Positions 45,490-56,217 of a stretch of 64,000 bases of DNA are shown here, piece after piece. Position 1 is the stretch's first letter, and every line of letters starts with the position of its first letter. The DNA is from Clostridia bacterium (lineage in GTDB: Bacteria > Bacillota > Clostridia > TANB77 > CAG-508). The stretch spans positions 62,001 to 126,000 of the forward strand of contig JAGBEP010000014.1 in assembly GCA_017936925.1 (NCBI GenBank), given 5' to 3'. The notes under the pieces are model-generated. The model had not been told where the DNA came from, did not search any database, and saw nothing but the letters and a program-made list of their open reading frames with translations. A program made the position numbers and the translations under genes.

Positions 45490-48400
45490 CTATTTTTTAT
45501 CATAAATCCAATAATATTGCAATTTATTAAACTTTTCTAAAGCTTTTTCATTTTCTTCTGATAAATTTTGAACGAAAGTATTATTTTCATAATAAAAATC
45601 TTGATTTATTGCTTGTACATTTTCTCTAAACTCATTTGACATTTTCATAAATTCATTTCCTTCATAACCAGCTAACTCAAAATATTTATTCATTAAATAA
45701 TTAGGACTAATTCTTTCACCATTACCTATAAAATCATTTTTCAATACTTCCTTAGCTTTATCATTAGCCCAAATAACATATGAAGTACAATAATAATTTG
45801 TTGCACCTTCTTCTGTATCCCAAGCTAAATTAATACCTAACATATTATATACACTATTTTCATTTCCAAGCCAAGGATTATGATCACCAAATAAAATTAA
45901 AACTACTGGTTCATCATCTTCTTTTAAATTATCTACAAGTTTCTTTAAATTTTTTCCAGTATCTTCTATACCAGTAAAATAGTTATTTAATATTGCTACA
46001 TTTTCCTGTGTATAACCTTCTTTAGATTTAACAAACTGCTTTGTACTCTCATTACTTTCTGTAGAATATGGACCGTGATTTTGATATGTTACGTTAAAAC
46101 TAAAATATGGTTTATTACTATTTTGTATATGATTATCATATAATCTTAAAATTTCGGTAATCAATACTTCATCACCAGCAATTGAATCTTCTGAAAATTC
46201 TTTATATTTGTTTTCATAAAAATAATAATTTTCAAAACCAATATTTCTATTAATATTAATTCTATTATAAAACCATTCATATGAAGGGTGTGAACCTTCA
46301 ACCGTATATCCTTGCTCTTTAAAATATTCCACATATGAATTAGTTTTCTTTCTAAATGTAGGTAAAGATGTATATCCTGTTAAAAACTTTCTCTCTGTAT
46401 CTACTGTTCCACCTGCAAATATACTAGTAACTAGTTCCCCTGAATAACTTTCTTTTTCTATTTCATGAAAATCTTTATATGGATCAATAGCAAATTCAAT
46501 TTCATCAAATTTAGAAAAATCATTATATGCTTCTAGCATAATACCTATTACATTTACTTTTTTATCATTAGCTATATCAGAATATTTATATTCTGATATC
46601 ATCTTTTTAGCTTCAGCTTTATCATATCCTTCAGGAACTACTATCTTCATTTCAGAATAACTATGTAAAAAAGAATATAATGTTCCTCTAGAAATATATT
46701 GATTTATTGTCGACCACTTATTAAAATAATTTCCTTCGTTTCTAGTTTTTGCATATAAATCTTTAGAAAGGTAAATAGTATTTATTCCCATAAATCCAAC
46801 TACTACTAATACACTCATTTCTAAAATTCTAGCTATAATTCTTATTGCTAATTTACTTTTAGTAAGTTTAATTTTTTCTTTATTCTTACTTCTATCACAT
46901 AAAATATATAACACTACTGATATTAATAGGAAAACAATTATCCAACCTATCATTTCTGCAGTAAATTCAATAGTATAATTTGTTTTCATTTTTAAAGCTT
47001 CTTTTATTAATGTTACATCTTCCATTAATAAGTTATCATCTCTTAGTTGCATTTTAAAAAGATTTATAAGAACTATTCCATATGAAATCAAAGAAGAAAA
47101 TAAAAATGATAAACTAACTTTTCTAGTCAACACATAAAACATTATAGCTATATACACTATAGGTAAAAAATTTAAGAATATTATCCACTCATTATTAAAA
47201 TAAGATAAAAACATCAATTTTCCTAGGGTACCTGTAGAAAAATATAAACATACTCTATTCACAATCCAACATAATATAATTAAAATTGTAATATGAGTAA
47301 TTGGTGACTTGAAAATTTTTTCTTTATTTTTTATTATATTTTTTTCAGCTTTTTTTACTTTTTCTAAATTAAGCCAATTTTTATTTTTTAAAAAATCAAA
47401 TAAATTTTTCAACCCAATTGAAGCCAAAATAAATACATATGGTCTGAATGAAAAAGCATATCTTCCTTGAACTTCTATCAATAAATATATAACTGCTATT
47501 CCAAACAAATATATATAATATAATATTTTTTCATCACTATTTTTTATTTTAAATATTCCTATTATTGAAAAAATTATAACTACTTCCCATATAACTTTAT
47601 CCCAAGAATATATAAAATTATAAAAATCTTCCATAGAAATATTAGTTTTTCCAATATTAATCCCTGTTCCATTTAGATAAGATAATGACCATTCATTTGC
47701 AAAATCATTCCAAAACAAATTTATTTTATTTTTAAATAACGAAATCACATTTCTATTAAATAAATTTTGTTTAATCTTTGAAATTCCATATTCAGTTTGT
47801 TCTTCTTTTGAACTAAATGCAAAAAATTTATTATACTCTTCCTCTGTCCATCTTCCTGTTGATTTATAGTCTAAACCTAATACAAACTTATATGTCCAAC
47901 TAGCATCACTTTCTTTTGTTATAAGTGATGTTGATTTTAATATTAACATTGTTCCTTGTGTAATTATTAAAAATCCAGTAATAAGTATTAGCATCTTAAT
48001 TATTGCTGATTTTATATTTTCTTTTTTAAATACACATAAATATAATAAATATACAATATAAGTTATAACAAATACTTTTCCTTCTGGCCTAAGCAATTCA
48101 GCTACAGCAATAGTTATAGTTGATAGTATTACTCTAATATATTGATTTTTAAATATTTCTTTTTCAAAAATAAAATCAAATGCCAATAATGTTAAAAAAA
48201 GAAATATATGCTGATTTGATAATATATTATTATAAAAAATTGGATTTAAAAATATAGCATATAATGTAGTAAAAATTTGAGAACATTTTTTATTAGATAC
48301 TCTATTCATTATCCTATACATCAGTAAAATAGATAATATACTTAATCCAACATTAATACATTCTAAAAACATAATTTTATTACATACTAATAAAATTAAA

Positions 48401-48772
48401 GATTGAAACAAAATAAACGGTAATTGATAGTTCCACTCATTGATATATCTAGTCGATTTTTCATTTAAGCTACCATTTCCATCTATAACATCTTCTGATA
48501 TTTCATACATAGTTTTAAAATCAGAAACTTGTGGATTATGTATTTCAAAAATACATACCGTTCTAATAATTAAAGAAATCGCCACTAGACATATTAAAAA
48601 TTTTTTGTGACTTATATCAAACCTATATAAACAATATATAGTTATTCCAGTCACTAGCATTGCTATCATAATCTCAAAAGAATTTTTAAATAAGAATAAA
48701 CAAATAGCAATCACACATATTATTAATAAGCTTTTAAGTCCGTTTACTAATACACTTTTTTACATCGTTCAT
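45490..48772 (-). CDS. Large fusion of a GT-C-like membrane region and an LtaS-like phosphotransferase, with +1 frameshift site
   Basis: ATG 48772 has AGGGG upstream and overlaps the control region after the previous gene. After ten codons the frame meets CGGA. Skipping its C at 48742 joins MNDVKKCISK to GLKSLLIICVIAICLFLFKN and the rest, 1,093 residues in all. The first half has about ten membrane helices with a PMT/ArnT-like look. The second half has five helices and then an alkaline-phosphatase-fold domain of the LtaS type, with TGYTSLPT (nucleophile Thr region), NVTYQNHGPY and LFGDHNPW. It should transfer a glycerol-phosphate or similar group to a surface polymer. Confidence 0.82.
48739..48742 (-). 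other. CGGA +1 frameshift site (large LtaS-like fusion)
   Basis: The minus strand reads AAA-CGG-A at codon 11, followed by TAA after one more codon in the zero frame. Skipping C gives AAA-GGA-CTT-AAA and the first membrane helix. Confidence 0.85.
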
Positions 48773-48792
48773 TTTTATTTCCCCTATTTATA

Positions 48793-50329
48793 TCACTCAT
48801 CTACACTATCTGCACCTAATAATACCGCACTATAAAATATTGATTTTTTTGGAATTTCAGTTTCTAAATAATCAAAACCTAATTCTTCTATTAAAGTCTT
48901 TTTTCCTGAAAATAAGTTAGTTCCAAGTCCGTAATCTATCACCTTCTATTTTTGCTCCTAAACTTGCCAAAATTGTTGGATAATAATCCATTGTTGAATA
49001 TTGTCTATTCTTTATATTTTCACTATTTATTGCAGAATTAATTATTACGTTATACACTGTTCTTTTGTAATCTTTATCTATTCTTCCTTGATAAAAATCT
49101 TTTTGCTTTCCTAAGTGATCTCCTAAAATAACAATTGTAGTATTATCATAGAAATCTTGAGTTTTTAACCATTGTATAAATTCATATACTTTTTTTGATG
49201 CATCTGCATATACATTTTCATATTGTGAATCATACTTTCTTTCAGCATTAGAACTTAAATATCCATCTGGAAAATGAGTATCTGCAGTTTGCAAAATAAA
49301 ATTAAAAGGCTTATCTTGACTAGCTAAGTCTAATATTTCCTCTTTAGCCCATTTATATAATCTATCATCTTCAAATCCCCACCATACAACTTCACTTTCA
49401 GTCATTTTACCAGTTTCTATTGCATATCCTAAATCGAATACCTTATAGTCACCATTGGTTCTAAAATACTCTTTTCTTCCTCCAAAACTACCATTAGAAC
49501 CCATCATTATTTCTAAATTATATCCTTGTTCTTTTAATACATCTCCTAGAGTATATGCGTTTTCTAAATATCTACCATTTCCATTATATCTTCCAGTAAC
49601 AGCATCATCAGTTACTGCATTTGTTTTTAAAGGAATACCTGCCGTTTGAGCAACTAACGCTGCAGAAGTAAAGTGAGTATCAATTTGTTGCAAGGCTCCT
49701 CCTAATTTATCAGTATTTGAAAAACTAATATTTTTCTCATCTAAAAGTAATTCTTCTAATTCTGGAATTATACTATATTTCCAGCCACCGCCATTTGCTT
49801 CTGAACACATTGTTGTTTCCATACTTTCTAAAGATATAAAAATCAAATTTCTCTTATTTTCTGGAAATGTAATATAAGATGAATCAGCACCCACATAATA
49901 TTTTTCATATAAATTAGTTTCTTGAGTTATATTTATTAAATACCTGTCCACTTTAAACACTTTAATAGCAATGCCAAAAGATACTATAAATATTAAAATT
50001 GTACACAAAACCTTATGCTTTATAGGATATATTTGTTTGCTTATTTTTCTACTTCTTATTTTTAATTTTAAAACAAGTTTATATCTACAGTTATTTAAAA
50101 TTACATAACTTAAAACAATAAATACAATTATTAAAGGTATAATATTCGAAAAAATTATATCTTTAATAACATTTTTTGAAGTTCCTGACACACCATTCAT
50201 TGCGTAATATAAAATTTGGTCAAATGATTCATCTGCATAATTATTTAAAAAATAATTTGATCCTACTAAAAACAATGAAGCTACAAAAATAAATAAAGTA
50301 ATAATAACATTTCTAATTTTTTTCTTCAT
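48793..50329 (-). CDS. LtaS-family sulfatase-like phosphotransferase, with +1 frameshift site
   Basis: The zero frame ends DRLRTWN at 48917. Skipping the C at 48931 gives RLGLGTNLFSGKKTLIEELG, the ending typical of LtaS-like proteins, and a stop at 48793, for 511 residues. Four N-terminal membrane helices precede an extracytoplasmic catalytic domain with ISLESMETT (nucleophile), TADTHFPDG and ILGDHLGKQKDF metal motifs. It modifies a surface polymer with a phosphate-linked group. ATG 50329 has GGAG upstream; an ATG at 50344 also lies in frame. Confidence 0.88.
48928..48931 (-). other. CGGA +1 frameshift site (LtaS-like protein)
   Basis: The minus strand reads TTA-CGG-A at codon 467. Skipping C gives TTA-GGA-CTT-GGA, the conserved RLGLGTN ending. 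Confidence 0.9.
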
Positions 50330-50636
50330 TATTTTTCTCCACATCTAATTCTAACTTCAAGTTCATTTTTAAAATCTTTTCTATAACTGGATATATTATT
50401 GCAATAACAATAGATAATACCATATATTTTAATGTAAATTGATTCGTAAAAATAAATTCTGTTTGTTTAATTCCATATATTAAAATACAATATTCTATTA
50501 CATTTATTACTAAAACAGCTTTAAAATATCTTTGACACACTTGAATATTTTTCTCAGTCTTTCCATCTAATTTTTCATGCATCTTTATTGCTACAATTGC
50601 TGGAAAAAATATAGCTAATATTTGATTTATTCCCAT
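50313..50636 (-). CDS. Small multi-spanning membrane protein
   Basis: The 107-residue protein has three hydrophobic segments (about 1-17, 36-55 and 68-88) and a charged tail (ELDVEKNNEEKN). Its end overlaps the start of the LtaS-like gene by 17 bases, so both are translated from one transcript and may work together at the membrane. I do not recognise a family. Confidence 0.7.
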   Translation of the reverse strand: MGINQILAIFFPAIVAIKMHEKLDGKTEKNIQVCQRYFKAVLVINVIEYCILIYGIKQTEFIFTNQFTLKYMVLSIVIAIIYPVIEKILKMNLKLELDVEKNNEEKN

Positions 50637-50660
50637 ATGCTCTTCTCCTAATTACTATCT

Positions 50661-51767
50661 TTATTTCTCTTTATATTTTTCTATAATGCTATCCGTAATT
50701 CTTTTGCTTGCTTTTCCATCTCCATATGGATTAGAAGCCTTACTCATTTTTTCGTACTCTTTTTGGTCTACTAATAATTCTTTAGTTAATTTGTAAATAG
50801 TTTCTTCATCTGTTCCAGCAAGCTTCAATGTTCCAGCATCAATCCCTTCAGGTCTTTCAGTTGTATCTCTTAATACTAAAACTGGTTTTCCAAGTGATGG
50901 GGCCTCTTCTTGAATTCCCCCGCTATCTGTTAAAATTAAATATGATTTAGCTATAAAGTTATGAAAATCAATAACTTCTAATGGATCAATCAATTTTATT
51001 CTATCACAATCTCCTAAAACTTCATTAGCTACTTCTCTAACTTTTGGATTTAAATGAACTGGATATACAACTTTAACATCTGAAAATTCATCTATAATTC
51101 TTTTTATCGCCTTAAACATCCCTCTCATAGGCTCACCTAAATTTTCTCTTCTATGAGCTGTTAAAAGAATCATTCTATCATTTCCAATCCAATCAAAAAT
51201 TTCATTTGAATAATCTTTTCTAACAGTTGTGGCTAAAGCATCTATCGCAGTATTTCCTGTAACATAAATTTTTGATTCATCTTTATTTTCTTTTAATAAA
51301 CTTTTTTTACTATTCTCTGTAGGAGCAAAATGCATATCAGCCATAACTCCTACCATCTGTCTATTCATTTCTTCTGGATATGGAGAATATTTATTCCATG
51401 TACGAAGACCAGCTTCAACATGTCCAATATCTACTTGGTTATAATAAGCAGCAAGTGCTCCAGCAAAAGTAGTTGTTGTATCTCCATGTACTAAAACTAT
51501 ATCTGGCTTAACCTCTTTTATAACATTTTCTAAGCCATACAACACCCTACTAGTTATATCACTTAAAGTCTGACCTTGTTTCATAATATCTAAATCATAA
51601 TCTGGTTTTATTTCAAAAACCTCTAATACTTGGTCTAACATTTGTCTATGCTGTGCGGTAACACATACAGTACATTCGATTTCTTTTCTTGATTTTAATT
51701 CTTTTACAAGTGGAGCCATCTTTATCGCTTCTGGTCTTGTACCAAATACAGTCATTACTTTAATCAT
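50661..51767 (-). CDS. wecB: Non-hydrolysing UDP-N-acetylglucosamine 2-epimerase
   Basis: The 368-residue enzyme makes UDP-ManNAc for wall teichoic acid or capsule. It has VFGTRPEAIKMAPLV, VHGDTTTTFAGALAAYY, HVEAGLRT, PYPEEMNRQM, LTAHRREN, and LTDSGGIQEEAP, all conserved in the family. A TagA/WecG-type transferase that would use UDP-ManNAc is encoded two genes upstream, a consistent pair. Confidence 0.96.
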   Translation of the reverse strand: MIKVMTVFGTRPEAIKMAPLVKELKSRKEIECTVCVTAQHRQMLDQVLEVFEIKPDYDLDIMKQGQTLSDITSRVLYGLENVIKEVKPDIVLVHGDTTTTFAGALAAYYNQVDIGHVEAGLRTWNKYSPYPEEMNRQMVGVMADMHFAPTENSKKSLLKENKDESKIYVTGNTAIDALATTVRKDYSNEIFDWIGNDRMILLTAHRRENLGEPMRGMFKAIKRIIDEFSDVKVVYPVHLNPKVREVANEVLGDCDRIKLIDPLEVIDFHNFIAKSYLILTDSGGIQEEAPSLGKPVLVLRDTTERPEGIDAGTLKLAGTDEETIYKLTKELLVDQKEYEKMSKASNPYGDGKASKRITDSIIEKYKEK

Positions 51768-51777
51768 ACTTTGCCTC

Positions 51778-52755
51778 CTAATTCATCTTATTTTTTTCTA
51801 ACATATATATAATTTTTGCAAAAAATTTATTAAAATGTTTTATATAAAAAGCTTTGCCACCGCTTTTTAAATACTTGTTTTCTTTATACTCTGGAAATTT
51901 TTCTTTAACATTTTTCTTAGCAAAATCAATACCTTCTTCAAATTTCTTCTTATCTTTTGATTTAGCTAATCTTTTAATATAAGTTGCAAACATATATCTA
52001 GCATATATATATTCTATTTCTGCATCATACTCTTCTAATTTTTTTTCTTTATAAAATGTTACAAGTTTTTCAAGCATCTTATTAATATCTAATAACTTAT
52101 CTGAATATGTATAAGTAACAGAATTTTCTCTTTGGATATATTGATATAAAACATCATCTACATATGCAATACTATTTAAAAGAGGTATCATCTTATATAA
52201 AAATAAAACATCTTCAAACCATATCCCAGGTTCAAATAATAATTCTTTATTTTCAAATAACTCTCTTTTGTATATTTTATTCCACACTACAGTATACATA
52301 TTAAGTAATAAATCATCTTTTTCTTCTTTAGTTAAAGCAATTGAATTAATTTTAACGCCAGAATTAATAATTACATTTTTATTTGGATAAACGCAATTAA
52401 CATTGCTAGCAACTACATCATAATCTTTTTCAATGGCTTTATTATACAATATTTCAAACATTTTTTCATCTACATAATCATCACAGTCTACAAAAGCTAT
52501 ATATTTTCCAGTAGCTACTGCTATTCCATTATTTCTAGCAACACTTTGACCTTGGTTTTCTTGTGAAATAACCTTAACTATATCTGGGTATTTTTTTTCA
52601 TATTTTCTTGCAATTTCTTCAGTTCGATCTTGTGAACCATCATTTACTATGATTACTTCAATTTCTTTTTTAGTTTGTTTTACTAAAGAATTCAAACATT
52701 TTACTAAATACATTTCTGCATTATATGCTGGAATAATAATACTTATATCTTTCAT
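51778..52755 (-). CDS. GT2 glycosyltransferase
   Basis: The 325-residue GT-A protein has SIIIPAYNAEMYLVKCLNSL, VNDGSQDRT, and FVDCDDYVDEKM (DxD metal site), without membrane helices. It is related to the 56210 and 57182 proteins, also EpsJ-like. It adds a sugar to the lipid-linked repeat unit on the cytoplasmic face. Acceptor and donor are unknown. It is followed closely by wecB. Confidence 0.92.
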   Translation of the reverse strand: MKDISIIIPAYNAEMYLVKCLNSLVKQTKKEIEVIIVNDGSQDRTEEIARKYEKKYPDIVKVISQENQGQSVARNNGIAVATGKYIAFVDCDDYVDEKMFEILYNKAIEKDYDVVASNVNCVYPNKNVIINSGVKINSIALTKEEKDDLLLNMYTVVWNKIYKRELFENKELLFEPGIWFEDVLFLYKMIPLLNSIAYVDDVLYQYIQRENSVTYTYSDKLLDINKMLEKLVTFYKEKKLEEYDAEIEYIYARYMFATYIKRLAKSKDKKKFEEGIDFAKKNVKEKFPEYKENKYLKSGGKAFYIKHFNKFFAKIIYMLEKNKMN

Positions 52756-52762
52756 ATTACAC

Positions 52763-55060
52763 CTATTTTTCTTCTGATAGTTTAAATAAATATTTTACAT
52801 TACTATCAATAAATCTTTTTATTCTTTTAGGTTCTGTTGTTATTCTATAAAGCCATTCTAAATGCAACTTTATAAATATTTTTGGAGCTCTTTTTTTCAT
52901 TCCACTTAAAACATCAAAACTTCCACCAACACCAATAAAAATTCCTTTATTAAATTTTTCAAAATTTTTATCTATTAATAATTCTTGGTTTGGTATTCCT
53001 AATGCAACTAATATTAAATCTGGATTGCATTCCTGTATTCTTTCAAATACTTCTTGCTTATCTTTAACATAACCATTTTCAAATCCAACTACATTAATAT
53101 TAGTATATTTTTGCTTTATTACCTCATTTAATTTTGAAACTACTTCTGGTTTTGCTCCAAACAAGAAAACACTTTTTTTGTTCTCATTACAAACTTCAAA
53201 TAAAGACTCCACTAGTCCTACTCCAGTTATTGTCTCTTTCTGAGGATACTCAAGCATTTTTGCACCCTTTATAATTCCAATACCATCAGGAACAATGGTA
53301 ACATAATCTTGTAATAAGCATTCTTTAAACTCTTCATTTTTTTCTGCAATCATTAATGTTTCAGGATTTGCAGTTACTATAAATCTTTTTTCTTCACTTA
53401 CTAAAGCTTCTTTAATTTCTGAATGAAATTTTTCTTTTCCACCCTCATATAGCTTATCAAAATATTTTCTCAAATTTCTTTTTTTTTCATAGACTTCTGG
53501 ATCATCTCCAAAACACATATTAAACACAATAGCTGTCATTAATGCTAAATATATAAATGGAAACATCTCATTTAAAATGTGTCCTGAAGAATATGCAGCA
53601 AATAATCCCATTACCATTGCAATCATGTATATCACTTTACTCAAATATAAATTATCCTTAAACTTTTTAAAGAAATTTACTATTCCTGCTAATAAAATAA
53701 TTACATATGGAGCTATAAATAAAACACTACCTGTTATACCTAAAGCATCAAACTGAGTTTCAAAATCTCTTTCAGGCCATACAAAAGAACTTGATCTTGT
53801 AAAAGAAATTCCCCAAATATAATTAGAAAGTCTATTGTCTCTTTGTAGTAATCTATCAATCAATAAAGCTCTCATTTTTCTATTTCCAGCTCTTTGATAT
53901 TCTGGAACATTCATTATTAAATCAAACCAAAAATCTACATCTTCTGTATATGGATATGCCTGATAAGGAAAATAACCATTAATATTTGCTTCATCTATAT
54001 TTTCTTCAATATATGCCAATTTATCAATTTCTTCATCAGTTCCTGTATTAATATTAGGTTTAACATTATTAGCAGTTTGCTTATTATTCATTCCCATATC
54101 ATATCCTAAATTTCCTGATGATGCTCTTACCTTAAATGGTGAATAAATAAAGAAAATTCCAATAATTATAAAAAAAGCTATACAACAATATAAATTTTTT
54201 CTTTTAAATATATCCATAGAAATTTCTTTATGTATTATTTTTTGTAAAACATAAATACAAGTAACTAATATCATTGCAGCTATTCCACCAATTGCTCCAA
54301 CTCTAGTAGTTATACATATCATTGCAATAATGTGCAAAGTTAGTACTATCCATTCTCTTATTCTTTTTTCTTTAAACGCTATATATGTAAGAACAGGTAC
54401 TAAAATAACTGTAACCCCAGATAATTGATTTCCTGATTGAAATAATCCTCTAGAAGTATATCCAACCCAACCAGTTGTATCTTCACCAGCTTCTATTCCT
54501 TTACTAAACCACTCAATTATATTACCAGTATTATAATCTTTATCTAAGGAATATGATAAATATGAAACTTTAAATAAATTACTTACTATAAGAGAAACTG
54601 AAATAATAAGTGATACTGTAATCACCATTTTTCTTATATCTTTATAATTCGGTTTTATATTATAAATAATATATATCAATACAGCTGGTATACACATTCT
54701 AGCCAAATATAAAATCTCTGCCAACATACTATATTTAGCTTCTGCTAGCTGTATTTTAAAGCCAACAGCATTAATATGATGAAATACAGTATATATAGCT
54801 ACTAATATTCCATATCCTATAAAAATCTTTGTACTTTTATTCTTTCTTGCATGAATCATAACAAAAATCATCATAACAAAAACCCATAAAAATCTTATAA
54901 TTGTCGCAAGAGACATTCCTAATATCTGTATCTTGCTATCAAATAAACTCATATAAATGTCTAAAATAGGTTGTAAAATTATAAAAATAATAAATAATTT
55001 TTTAGTTAACTTAATTAAATCCATTTTGTTTTCTACTTTTTGAAATAACTTTTCCATCAT
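52763..55060 (-). CDS. Fusion of an O-antigen ligase/polymerase-like membrane domain and a WecG/TagA glycosyltransferase
   Basis: The 765-residue protein has about ten to twelve membrane helices in residues 1-505, with a large external loop (about 310-430), the layout of Wzy/WaaL-like polymerases. From about 535 on it is a WecG/TagA/CpsF transferase with TANPETLMIAEK, VPDGIGIIKGAK, FLFGAKPEV, ALGIPNQELLI and GGSFDVLSG. The C-terminal enzyme would add ManNAc, or a related sugar, to a lipid acceptor. Such a fusion of membrane polymerase and cytoplasmic transferase is unusual. ATG 55060 and 55057 are both possible starts. Confidence 0.85.
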   Translation of the reverse strand: MMEKLFQKVENKMDLIKLTKKLFIIFIILQPILDIYMSLFDSKIQILGMSLATIIRFLWVFVMMIFVMIHARKNKSTKIFIGYGILVAIYTVFHHINAVGFKIQLAEAKYSMLAEILYLARMCIPAVLIYIIYNIKPNYKDIRKMVITVSLIISVSLIVSNLFKVSYLSYSLDKDYNTGNIIEWFSKGIEAGEDTTGWVGYTSRGLFQSGNQLSGVTVILVPVLTYIAFKEKRIREWIVLTLHIIAMICITTRVGAIGGIAAMILVTCIYVLQKIIHKEISMDIFKRKNLYCCIAFFIIIGIFFIYSPFKVRASSGNLGYDMGMNNKQTANNVKPNINTGTDEEIDKLAYIEENIDEANINGYFPYQAYPYTEDVDFWFDLIMNVPEYQRAGNRKMRALLIDRLLQRDNRLSNYIWGISFTRSSSFVWPERDFETQFDALGITGSVLFIAPYVIILLAGIVNFFKKFKDNLYLSKVIYMIAMVMGLFAAYSSGHILNEMFPFIYLALMTAIVFNMCFGDDPEVYEKKRNLRKYFDKLYEGGKEKFHSEIKEALVSEEKRFIVTANPETLMIAEKNEEFKECLLQDYVTIVPDGIGIIKGAKMLEYPQKETITGVGLVESLFEVCNENKKSVFLFGAKPEVVSKLNEVIKQKYTNINVVGFENGYVKDKQEVFERIQECNPDLILVALGIPNQELLIDKNFEKFNKGIFIGVGGSFDVLSGMKKRAPKIFIKLHLEWLYRITTEPKRIKRFIDSNVKYLFKLSEEK

Positions 55061-55068
55061 AACCCCTT

Positions 55069-56217
55069 CTATATTACTTTATAAATTTTTTCCATGATTT
55101 CTGAATTCTCAAATTTATATTCTAATAAATTTTCTTTGTATTTTACCATATTTTCTCGATTATTCAAAACATTTTTTAATCCAATATATAATGATTCATC
55201 ATCATTTTCTACAACTAAACCGTATTTATCTGCTAAAATTTCCTTTGCTCCCGCTACATCTGTAGATATACATGGTACTCCCAAAATTATTGCTTCATAT
55301 AAAACTGTTGGTAGCCCCTCTAAATTAGAAGATAATACAAATAAATCTGCATTTTTTACATATGGAAATGGATTTTCTTTTCTTCCTAATATATGAAAAG
55401 TATCTTCATTTTCATTTTTCTTAACTAACTCTTTAATATCTTCTTTTTCTATTCCATCTCCTATTAAATAAGAATTTATCTTTATTCCATCATCAATTAA
55501 TCTTTTATGAACATTTGCAAATCTTTTAAAATTTTTCTGCCATTCTAATCTACCAACAGATACTAAATTAATACAATCTTTACTATACTCTACATCCATT
55601 GGTTCTTTTGATTGATTAATTATCTTTTCCGTATCCATTAAGTTATGTATAACTTGTATGTTTTTTATTCCATACAATTCTTTATATGCTTGCATAACCT
55701 TATCAGAAACACACACACATATATTCATCTTCAATAAAGATTCTTTAACTAATTCATAATATCTTTTAGAATCATTTGACACTGATACATCAGTATGCAT
55801 CCATGCAACCTTATTAGGCGTATCACCATTAGCAACAAAAATATGTGAAAAACCATCACTAAAAGCTATTTCTGTGTCATACTTCTTAGTTAAAAGTCTT
55901 TTTCTACTTTCAGAAATAATGTTCTTAACTTTACCAGTTTTCATTGCAATTACTAACTTTAACTTATTAAAAAATTTCTTTATATTTTTTTCTTTCACTA
56001 TTCTTTTTATAGATTCGTCAACATATGAATAATACTCATTTCCCGCTATAATATTAACATATGAAGGAATTTCAACTTTCATATCTTCATAATAATGTAA
56101 TACCAATAAATCAATATTATATTTAGTTTCATCTATATTTTTTAATAAATTTGCAATAACTTTCGTTATTCCACCCATAACCAAGTTATCTACAACAAAA
56201 AGTAGATTTTTAGGCAT
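55069..56217 (-). CDS. GT4 glycosyltransferase
   Basis: The 382-residue GT-B protein has an N-terminal VVDNLVMGGITKVIANLL and a donor-binding C-terminal half with VSVGRLEWQKNFKRF, LIGDGIEKEDI, VLSSNLEGLPTVLYEA and GVPCISTDVAGAKEI, the E-x7-E retaining motif. It overlaps the preceding GT2 gene by eight bases. It adds a nucleotide-sugar-derived residue to the lipid-linked chain. Confidence 0.93.
   Translation of the reverse strand: MPKNLLFVVDNLVMGGITKVIANLLKNIDETKYNIDLLVLHYYEDMKVEIPSYVNIIAGNEYYSYVDESIKRIVKEKNIKKFFNKLKLVIAMKTGKVKNIISESRKRLLTKKYDTEIAFSDGFSHIFVANGDTPNKVAWMHTDVSVSNDSKRYYELVKESLLKMNICVCVSDKVMQAYKELYGIKNIQVIHNLMDTEKIINQSKEPMDVEYSKDCINLVSVGRLEWQKNFKRFANVHKRLIDDGIKINSYLIGDGIEKEDIKELVKKNENEDTFHILGRKENPFPYVKNADLFVLSSNLEGLPTVLYEAIILGVPCISTDVAGAKEILADKYGLVVENDDESLYIGLKNVLNNRENMVKYKENLLEYKFENSEIMEKIYKVI

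Noticed and set aside
48793-48795. TGA reassigned as a sense codon in this genome
   Set aside because: TGA ends the genes at 43030 and 58120 in tight ATGA and GTGA overlaps with the next genes, the pattern of real stops.
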